NCBI GenBank assembly: GCA_034659855.1
Contig: JAYEIA010000125.1
Location: forward strand, 1 to 11,342
DNA: 11,342 nucleotides
Reading direction: 5' to 3'
From: JAYEIA01 sp034659855
GTDB lineage: Bacteria; Bacteroidota; Bacteroidia; Bacteroidales; JAADGE01
The position numbers and the translations under genes are program-made. The notes under the pieces were generated by a model that had not been told where the DNA came from, did not search any database, and worked only from the letters and a program-made list of their open reading frames with translations. This document shows positions 6,436 to 11,342 of this stretch, in pieces. Positions within the stretch are counted from its first letter, which is position 1. The number at the start of each line of letters is the position of its first letter.

Positions 6436-7560
6436 TTGATCGTGCTGTATAACAATTTTCAAAGACACTGTATATTCCTCATTGCCACTATAATGCTTTT
6501 GCCTGTAATGCTCCGCAGTCAAAATGTTTATTCTGATTTTTTTGAGAATCCGGCAACGGCCGACAGTTCCGGCTTGAGTTTTAGGTTCAATAATGTAAAT
6601 TACATAAAAAATTATGAAGGCTTTAATGATTTTTCTGAAGGCTATACCCTGTTGGGATATTTTGCTCAGCCTACCATACAATATTACGTCAATAAAAAAG
6701 TTGCCGTAACGGGAGGTTTTCATATTCAGAAATATTTTGGCGAACCGCTTTATACGACTGTTCGACCAATGTTCAGTGTTGTCATAAACCTCGGTTCAGT
6801 ATCGTTTATAAAACTGGGTACAATTACAAATCGCCCCGAACAAAAATTATTGGAACCTATTCGGCACAACGAATTATTTTTGACCGATAATATTGAAGAA
6901 GGGGTTCAATTTAAACATTCCGGAAAAATCTTCGAAACTGATACACGCTTAGATTGGGAGCAGTATATTTTTAGCGGAAGTGAATACCCTGAGAAGATAG
7001 CCTTTTCTTCCGGAAACTGTCTTAATTTTGACATAAAGCGTTTGCAAGTTGTTTTGCGGGGACAATTGTTGGCAGCCCATATTGGAGGACAAATAGACAA
7101 TTCAAATTCGAATGTATCCACAATTGTGAATGCTGCATTGGGTGCAGATTTTATATTAGGTAAAAAACAGACCGGAAGATATACTGCTTTTGCTTATTAC
7201 CTGCCGTCAGCAGATATGTCGCCCACTAAGCGCATGATGTATGACCATGGATTTGGTTCTTTGGTCGGGCTAAAATACGAACGAGGCCGTTGGAATGCCG
7301 GTTTGAAGTATTGGTACGGGACACACCGTCTCAGCACCCATGAAAATCCGATTTTCAGAAATATTTCCCTACAAACTCCGGGTTATTTTGAGGATGAAAG
7401 GCAATTGATTATACCTCACGTATTTCGAACATTTGATTTTGGAAAAAATGTTTCCGGAGGAATAATAGCCGATGCCTATTTTGATGTCCTAAATTACGAC
7501 TTTGATTATACGCTGAGTTTTATTGTTAAAATTAATTTTGTTCGAAGCATTTTACCCTAA
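6436..7560 (+). CDS. Putative outer-membrane beta-barrel protein, unknown family, non-ATG start
   Basis: The 374-residue frame begins at TTG (6436-6438), and GTG at 6442 is an alternative. The first in-frame ATG (6493) falls inside the hydrophobic core and would destroy the signal peptide (basic QRH, then IFLIATIMLLPVML, with cleavage likely near RSQ at 27-29). The stop-free frame extends back only to 6409 and holds no ATG. The mature part has alternating hydrophobic/aromatic segments typical of barrel strands, such as PTIQYYVNKKVAVTGGFHIQ, GSLVGLKYERGRWNAGLKYW and DYTLSFIVKINF near the C-terminus. I recognise no named family and infer only that it is an outer-membrane protein. It is convergent with serA and divergent from DUF1015, so it interrupts the usual serC-serA-DUF1015 order. 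Start choice is uncertain by a few codons. Confidence 0.75.
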   Translation: MIVLYNNFQRHCIFLIATIMLLPVMLRSQNVYSDFFENPATADSSGLSFRFNNVNYIKNYEGFNDFSEGYTLLGYFAQPTIQYYVNKKVAVTGGFHIQKYFGEPLYTTVRPMFSVVINLGSVSFIKLGTITNRPEQKLLEPIRHNELFLTDNIEEGVQFKHSGKIFETDTRLDWEQYIFSGSEYPEKIAFSSGNCLNFDIKRLQVVLRGQLLAAHIGGQIDNSNSNVSTIVNAALGADFILGKKQTGRYTAFAYYLPSADMSPTKRMMYDHGFGSLVGLKYERGRWNAGLKYWYGTHRLSTHENPIFRNISLQTPGYFEDERQLIIPHVFRTFDFGKNVSGGIIADAYFDVLNYDFDYTLSFIVKINFVRSILP

Positions 7561-7568
7561 GAAAATGA

Positions 7569-7596
7569 CTGCCTGCAACGACGTTGCAGCGGGCAG
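7569..7596. terminator. GC-rich hairpin after the barrel-protein stop codon
   Basis: CTGCC (7569-7573) pairs with GGCAG (7592-7596), and TGCAAC (7574-7579) with GTTGCA (7583-7588), with a 3-base loop and a 3-base bulge (GCG). It begins 8 bases after the stop codon. No T-run follows on either strand, so it may protect the 3' end or cause pausing rather than terminate by itself. Confidence 0.4.
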
Positions 7597-7682
7597 AGTT
7601 AATAAATTTCAAAAATTAAATTAGTATTAACACAAATTAATTATGAAAAAATAATCTTTTGTAGATTGAGCATGTTGCTTGC

Positions 7683-7712
7683 AAAACAAGCCTCGAAATC
7701 GGGTTTGTTTTT
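7683..7712. terminator. Bidirectional intrinsic terminator between convergent genes
   Basis: AAAACAAGCCT (7683-7693) pairs with GGGTTTGTTTT (7701-7711), with two G-T pairs and a 7-base loop. On the plus strand the stem ends in a TTTTT run. On the minus strand CTTGTTTTGC gives a T-rich tail. It lies between the barrel-protein stop (7560) and the serA stop (7789) and can serve both. Outer arms TTGAGC/GCTCAA and GTTGCT/AGCAAC extend the fold to 7666-7739. Confidence 0.65.
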
Positions 7713-7788
7713 AACAGCAACGGTTTCGACTACGCTCAACCTCCAATAGTTTTAACAATATATCTTTCATTATTAAATTGCAACGATA

Positions 7789-8706
7789 TTAGTTCACCTG
7801 AAAAGTCGTATCATTATTTTCAAAGAAATTAATGATTTGACTTGCGGCAGCAACACCGGCATTAATATTTGCTTCGGCAGTTTGTGCTCCCATTTTTTTG
7901 GGGGTAAAAAATGAGCGATCAGGATATTTCTTTTCAATTTCATCTTTGCAATTTGGCGCAATATCTGAAATAAAACTAAAATCTTTTCGCTCGTCCATAA
8001 ATTTTAAAAGTTCACTTTCGTTGATTACTTCCTTTCTGGCAGTATTTACTAAAACTGCATTGTCGGGAAGTTCTGAGAGTAATTCGTAATTAATGGATTC
8101 CTTGGTTTGCTCATTAGAAGGAATATGCAAAGAAATATACTGACTGGTAGCATACAATTCTTGAACAGATTCCATGGGTTTTATGCCGTCTTTTTCAATC
8201 TCTTCAAAAGGAACAAACGCGTCAAAAGCTGAGACTTGCATTCCAAAGCCCTGTGCAATACGAGCAACATGTTTGCCCACATTTCCGTAGGCGTGAATTC
8301 CCAGTGACTTGCCTTTGAGTTCAGTTCCGGCTTTTCCGGAAAATTTTCCTCTGGCCAAGAAAAACATCAATCCAAGTGCCAACTCGGCAACAGCATTTGA
8401 GTTTTGCCCGGGCGTGTTCATGACTATTATCCCTTTTTCTTTGGCAGCCTTCAAATCTACATTGTCGTATCCGGCACCGGCTCTTACAATAACCTTAAGA
8501 TTTTTGGCATGGCTCAAAACGTCGCTTGTGATTTTATCACTTCGCACAATTAGTGCATCAGCTGTTTTTACTGCCTCTTCCAATTCAGATTGTTCAGAGT
8601 ATTTTTCAAGTAGTCCGAATTCCATATCTGAATCCAAAGTCATTCGTTCAATTTTTTTAACTGCATCCGGATGGAAAGGTTTTGCAGTGGCTATTTGAAT
8701 TTTCAT
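7789..8706 (-). CDS. serA: D-3-phosphoglycerate dehydrogenase, short lysine-type
   Basis: SerA oxidises 3-phosphoglycerate to 3-phosphohydroxypyruvate with NAD+, the first step of serine synthesis. At 305 residues it has only the substrate and nucleotide domains and lacks the C-terminal ACT/regulatory region. Motifs seen are RAGAGYDNVD (75-84), NTPGQNSNAVAELALGLM (97-114), the Rossmann turn AYGNVG (139-144, Ala in place of the first Gly) with Asp162 for the NAD ribose, and VNTARKEVINE (220-230) with catalytic Arg224. Where most family members have catalytic His (HxGA), this one has PKKMGAQTAEA (269-279), so Lys270/Lys271 replaces it. This matches the short lysine-bearing class described from Entamoeba and Bacteroidales. 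The gene starts 48 bases after serC and is probably co-transcribed with it. Confidence 0.93.
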   Translation of the reverse strand: MKIQIATAKPFHPDAVKKIERMTLDSDMEFGLLEKYSEQSELEEAVKTADALIVRSDKITSDVLSHAKNLKVIVRAGAGYDNVDLKAAKEKGIIVMNTPGQNSNAVAELALGLMFFLARGKFSGKAGTELKGKSLGIHAYGNVGKHVARIAQGFGMQVSAFDAFVPFEEIEKDGIKPMESVQELYATSQYISLHIPSNEQTKESINYELLSELPDNAVLVNTARKEVINESELLKFMDERKDFSFISDIAPNCKDEIEKKYPDRSFFTPKKMGAQTAEANINAGVAAASQIINFFENNDTTFQVN

Positions 8707-8754
8707 AATATATCAATTTTAAAAATAAAGTTTTAATTAACTCTTTTTACACAT

Positions 8755-9813
8755 TTAAGCATTTTCCTTTTCAAAGGTTTTCATTGCATCAACCATGGCT
8801 TGTACACTTTCGATTGGTAACGCATTGTACATGGAAGTTCTATAGCCGCCTACAGAGCGATGTCCTTTAAAACCAAGCATTCCTAATGATTGGCAATACT
8901 CTGTAAATTTTGGTTCAAGGTTTTTATAGTTATCTGTCATTACAAAACAAGGGTTCATAACCGAACGATCTTCTCGAGCAACCGTTCCTTTGAACATTTT
9001 GTTTCGGTCGACCTCGTTATATAATAAATCTGATTTTTCCTTATTTCGTTTTTGCATGCCTTTCACTCCGCCGTTTGCTTTTATCCATCGCAAGGTATGC
9101 ATAGCTGTGAATACAGAGATTACGGGAGGAGTATTGAACATTGAATTTTTCTTGATGTGGGTACGATAATCCAACATGGTCGGAATTTGCCTCTCAACCT
9201 TTCCCAAAATATCATCTTTTACAATTACAAAAGTAACTCCTGAAGGTGCTAAGTTCTTTTGAGCACCGCCGTATATCAACGCATATTTAGAAATATCCAC
9301 CGGGCGGCTGAAGATATCCGAAGACATATCAGCGACTAACGGTATGCCGTAATCTTTATCTTCATGATACTGTGTTCCCATCACCGTATTATTTGATGTG
9401 ATATGAATATAATCTGCATCTTGCGGAACATCAAAATCTTTGGGGATAGAAAACCAGTCGTCACCTTTAATCTCCACTACGTCACCAAAAAGCTTCGCTT
9501 CGTCAATTGCTTTGTCACTCCATCTGCCGGAGTTTACATAAATGGCTTTTGATTTCATAAGGTTGTACGGAACCATTGTAAATTGAAAGCTGGCACCGCC
9601 TTGAAGGAATAATACAGAGTATCCTTCCGGAATATTCAGTAACTCTTTAAATAAAGCCACCGCTTCATTCATCACTGCTTCAAACTCTTTAGTCCTGTGT
9701 GAAATAGAAGCTAAAGAAACCTCTGTTTCCGCAAAATTCTTTAAGGCATTGATAGTGGCATCAATAGTTTCTTGTGGTAATATTGAGGGGCCGGCAAAAA
9801 AATTATGTTTCAT
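8755..9813 (-). CDS. serC: Phosphoserine aminotransferase
   Basis: SerC is a PLP enzyme that converts 3-phosphohydroxypyruvate and glutamate to phosphoserine and 2-oxoglutarate. The start is placed at ATG 9811-9813, giving 352 residues, because the family begins (M)KHNFFAGPSILP. A TTG three codons upstream is less likely. Motifs seen are SISHR (36-40), LFLQGGAS (68-75), DMSSDIFSRP (162-171), the PLP-lysine segment YGGAQKNLAPSG with Lys186, and the phosphate-binding end GHRSVGGYRTSMYNA (317-331). Length and motifs are normal for the class-V aminotransferase subfamily, and the enzyme is cytoplasmic. It is the first gene of the serC-serA unit. Its upstream region is shared with a divergent plus-strand gene and contains an inverted repeat that may be an operator. 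Confidence 0.96.
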   Translation of the reverse strand: MKHNFFAGPSILPQETIDATINALKNFAETEVSLASISHRTKEFEAVMNEAVALFKELLNIPEGYSVLFLQGGASFQFTMVPYNLMKSKAIYVNSGRWSDKAIDEAKLFGDVVEIKGDDWFSIPKDFDVPQDADYIHITSNNTVMGTQYHEDKDYGIPLVADMSSDIFSRPVDISKYALIYGGAQKNLAPSGVTFVIVKDDILGKVERQIPTMLDYRTHIKKNSMFNTPPVISVFTAMHTLRWIKANGGVKGMQKRNKEKSDLLYNEVDRNKMFKGTVAREDRSVMNPCFVMTDNYKNLEPKFTEYCQSLGMLGFKGHRSVGGYRTSMYNALPIESVQAMVDAMKTFEKENA

Positions 9814-9846
9814 AATATTCAATTTTTATATTATTTTTTTTCAGTA

Positions 9847-9854
9847 CAAAGTTG
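9847..9854 (-). promoter_or_regulatory. Weak candidate -7 element for serC-serA
   Basis: On the minus strand this reads CAACTTTG, one mismatch from TAnnTTTG, 33 bases before the serC ATG. No -33 match is seen. It overlaps the GTTGCATAAT motif (9851-9860) described with the nearby inverted repeat. Confidence 0.35.
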
Positions 9855-9884
9855 CATAATATTTTGTAATAAAATAAGCTTTTA

Positions 9885-9902
9885 GCATGATTTTTATCAT
9901 GC
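9885..9902. promoter_or_regulatory. Inverted repeat in the divergent serC / PD40-gene region
   Basis: GCATGAT-TTTT-ATCATGC is a perfect 7-bp inverted repeat with a 4-base spacer. Its right arm extends to ATCATGCAAC (9896-9905), whose complement GTTGCATGAT matches GTTGCATAAT at 9851-9860 in 9 of 10 positions. Repeated half-sites overlapping a weak serC promoter suggest a regulator-binding region. No regulator gene is adjacent. Confidence 0.4.
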
Positions 9903-9921
9903 AACCGATAATCAAAGTCTA

Positions 9922-9952
9922 TTTTGAGAAAAAATAAAATGATCTATATTTG
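9922..9952 (+). promoter_or_regulatory. Promoter for the TPR/PD40 protein gene
   Basis: TTTTG (9922-9926), an 18-base spacer, then TATATTTG (9945-9952) is a full match to the Bacteroidota -33/-7 arrangement. Transcription would begin near 9959 and leave a leader of about 28 bases before the ATG at 9987. Confidence 0.65.
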
Positions 9953-9986
9953 TAAACTGTTATATCTAATTGAAATTAACCGTTGT

Positions 9987-11342
9987 ATGAGAAAACCTAT
10001 ATTCCTTATTTTGTTTGTATCGTATGTTCTTTTTTCAAATGCTCAAGATGCCAATCAAGCGATGGATTTTTTATTAAATAAAAATTATCCTGCTGCACAA
10101 GAAGAATATGATAAATTGTATAATGAATCGCCTCAAGAGCTTGAGTATTTGTATTACTCTGCTGTTTGTGATTTAAAATTGAAGAATGAAAATTCTGCTA
10201 TTGACAAGCTGAATAAAATATTGGCTCCTGTCAGAAAAAATCCGAAAGCAAGTCGTGCGGAATACAATGTCTCCATGCTGTTGGCAGAGTGTTATCACAA
10301 CATATATATGTTTGATCAGGAATTGACAATATACAGCAGGTTGCTTAAAAAAGAGTTTAAACGCAAAGAAGAAAAGACTATCCGCTTAAAAATTAAGCAG
10401 GCCAATGATGCCAAAAAGTTGTTTATGGAATTTAAGCAGATTGTAGTTACTCAATTGGCCATTATTAACTCAAAGTATGATGATCATACCCCTATCCCTG
10501 ATTCCTCGGGACAAAGAATTTTCTTTACTTCAAAGAGGAAAGGCAGTACCGGGGGCGAATTAAGCCCCGAGGGGAAATTCTATGAAGATATTTATGTATG
10601 GAACAGAAACCTTGGACTTTGGTCAAAACCGTATAATATAGGACCTCCGATAAATACGGCAGCTCATGAAGCAACAGCCGGGGTGTCTTTGAGTGGTAAT
10701 ACCTTATTTATATTTAAAGCCGGCAAGAAAAATCCGGGAGATTTATATGTGAGTTACAGAACAGATACTGTATGGAGCAAACCGGTTAAATTAGGGAAAA
10801 ATGTTAATAAAAAGTATAGCCGAGAACAACATGCTGCACTTTCTCCTGATGAGAATACTTTATATTTTACATCTGACCGCAGAAGAGGTGAAGGAGGTTC
10901 AGATATCTGGATTTCCGGAAAAGAAGATGACGGCAGTTGGGGTAAACCTGAAAATGCACCGTTTAATACCGAATTTGATGAAGGAGCACCCTTTATATTC
11001 AACAATGGAAAAACTATTTACTTTAGTTCCAAGGGCTATGCCGGAATGGGGGGCTTTGATGTTTATAAAAGTGAACAAAAAGAGGACGGAACATGGAGTG
11101 AACCTGAAAATATCGGTTTTCCGATAAATACCGTAGATGATGATATTTTTTATTTTCCGGCAGGGAATGAAAATATTGCTTACTTTACTCGTCGAAAAGG
11201 CGGGAGTGCAAATATTTATAAAGCTCAGTTATACGGCGAGTATGAGATGATGGGTCAGTTTATGAAGCCTATTCCCGCTAATGTTCCAGTAGCACTTATC
11301 GCTTCACTCTTTGTAGCCTATATATTTACCCCTTATTTAGCA
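9987..11342 (+). CDS. Secreted TPR + PD40 beta-propeller protein (PorE/OmpA type), 3' partial, with abnormal end
   Basis: The frame opens at ATG 9987 and is still open at the window edge (452 codons). Residues 1-20 are a signal peptide (MRKPIFLILF..., cleavage after SNAQ). Residues 21-140 are helical TPR-like repeats (NYPAAQEEYDKLYNESPQEL and on). Residues about 165-415 hold five PD40 blades, recognisable as IFFTSKRKG, LFIFKAGKKNPGDLYVS, LYFTSDRRRGEGGSDIWIS, IYFSSKGYAGMGGFDVYKS and IAYFTRRKGGSANIYKA. This is the layout of Bacteroidota PorE-like envelope proteins, which normally continue with a carboxypeptidase-regulatory domain and a C-terminal OmpA peptidoglycan-binding domain. There is no lipobox, so it is probably not PorE itself. 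From residue 421 the sequence instead becomes MMGQFMKPIPANVP, then a membrane helix with TPYLA, which looks like an RND efflux permease. An assembly join or fusion is likely there. Confidence 0.85.
   Translation, partial: MRKPIFLILFVSYVLFSNAQDANQAMDFLLNKNYPAAQEEYDKLYNESPQELEYLYYSAVCDLKLKNENSAIDKLNKILAPVRKNPKASRAEYNVSMLLAECYHNIYMFDQELTIYSRLLKKEFKRKEEKTIRLKIKQANDAKKLFMEFKQIVVTQLAIINSKYDDHTPIPDSSGQRIFFTSKRKGSTGGELSPEGKFYEDIYVWNRNLGLWSKPYNIGPPINTAAHEATAGVSLSGNTLFIFKAGKKNPGDLYVSYRTDTVWSKPVKLGKNVNKKYSREQHAALSPDENTLYFTSDRRRGEGGSDIWISGKEDDGSWGKPENAPFNTEFDEGAPFIFNNGKTIYFSSKGYAGMGGFDVYKSEQKEDGTWSEPENIGFPINTVDDDIFYFPAGNENIAYFTRRKGGSANIYKAQLYGEYEMMGQFMKPIPANVPVALIASLFVAYIFTPYLA

Noticed and set aside
7643..7654. 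Mini frame ATG AAA AAA TAA
   Set aside because: Two sense-lysine codons and a stop in AT-rich DNA do not make a supportable gene or leader peptide.
8309..8698. 129-codon plus-strand open frame opposite serA
   Set aside because: It is fully antisense to conserved serA codons and has no family likeness or start signals.
9814..9822. TTG start three codons upstream of serC
   Set aside because: The SerC family N-terminus (KHNFFAGPS) directly follows the ATG at 9811-9813, so the TTG is unnecessary.
10754..11127. Short frames (83 and 108 codons) within the PD40 protein gene
   Set aside because: The PD40 frame carries signal peptide, TPR and five propeller blades through this stretch, so the others are shadows.
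1..11342. Search for tRNA, rRNA, CRISPR, insertion sequences, toxin-antitoxin or defence genes
   Set aside because: No cloverleaf or rRNA-like sequence, spaced repeat array, transposase or terminal inverted repeats, or recognisable defence proteins were seen on either strand.

Overview
The window looks like chromosomal DNA of a low-GC Bacteroidota bacterium, probably near Bacteroidales/Marinilabiliales. Three things point there: several promoters fit the Bacteroidota -7 element TAnnTTTG, leaders are A-rich without strong Shine-Dalgarno sites, and the gene content is typical (short lysine-type SerA beside SerC and a DUF1015 protein, a Cys-anchored M49-type peptidase, an outer-membrane barrel protein, and a TPR/PD40 protein of the PorE/OmpA type). 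No rRNA, tRNA, CRISPR array, transposase or phage gene was seen.

Layout. Bases 1-2891 (all minus strand) hold, in transcription order, a ten-helix EamA/DMT permease, a DUF2400 (TIGR02757) protein, a ParA-type ATPase, and the start of a small protein whose N-terminus resembles the ParA-contacting tip of ParB. Bases 2892-3245 are non-coding, with two hairpin terminators, an AT-rich repeat and a promoter that shares bases with one terminator. Bases 3246-6374 (minus) encode a dipeptidyl-peptidase-III-like lipoprotein and a DUF1015 protein. Bases 6436-7560 (plus) encode an unrecognised outer-membrane beta-barrel protein that has no ATG start giving a complete signal peptide. Bases 7561-7788 are a structured convergent intergenic region with a strong bidirectional terminator. 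Bases 7789-9813 (minus) are serA and serC. From 9987 to the right edge (plus) runs a secreted TPR + five-bladed PD40 propeller protein.

How the genes work together. SerC and SerA carry out the first two steps of phosphorylated serine synthesis. DUF1015 is a common neighbour of serC-serA in Bacteroidota and may belong to the same pathway, but here a plus-strand gene separates it from them. ParA and the small downstream protein look like an ATPase/partner positioning pair.

The most unusual observation is at the right edge. Around base 11247 the PD40 protein changes, in frame, into sequence typical of the TM5-TM6 region of an RND efflux permease. A chimeric assembly join is the likeliest cause, with a real recombinational fusion as the alternative. 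I found no convincing evidence of a wholly new multi-gene system. The best leads for new biology are the ParA partner, the DUF1015-serine link and the folded element at 7666-7739.
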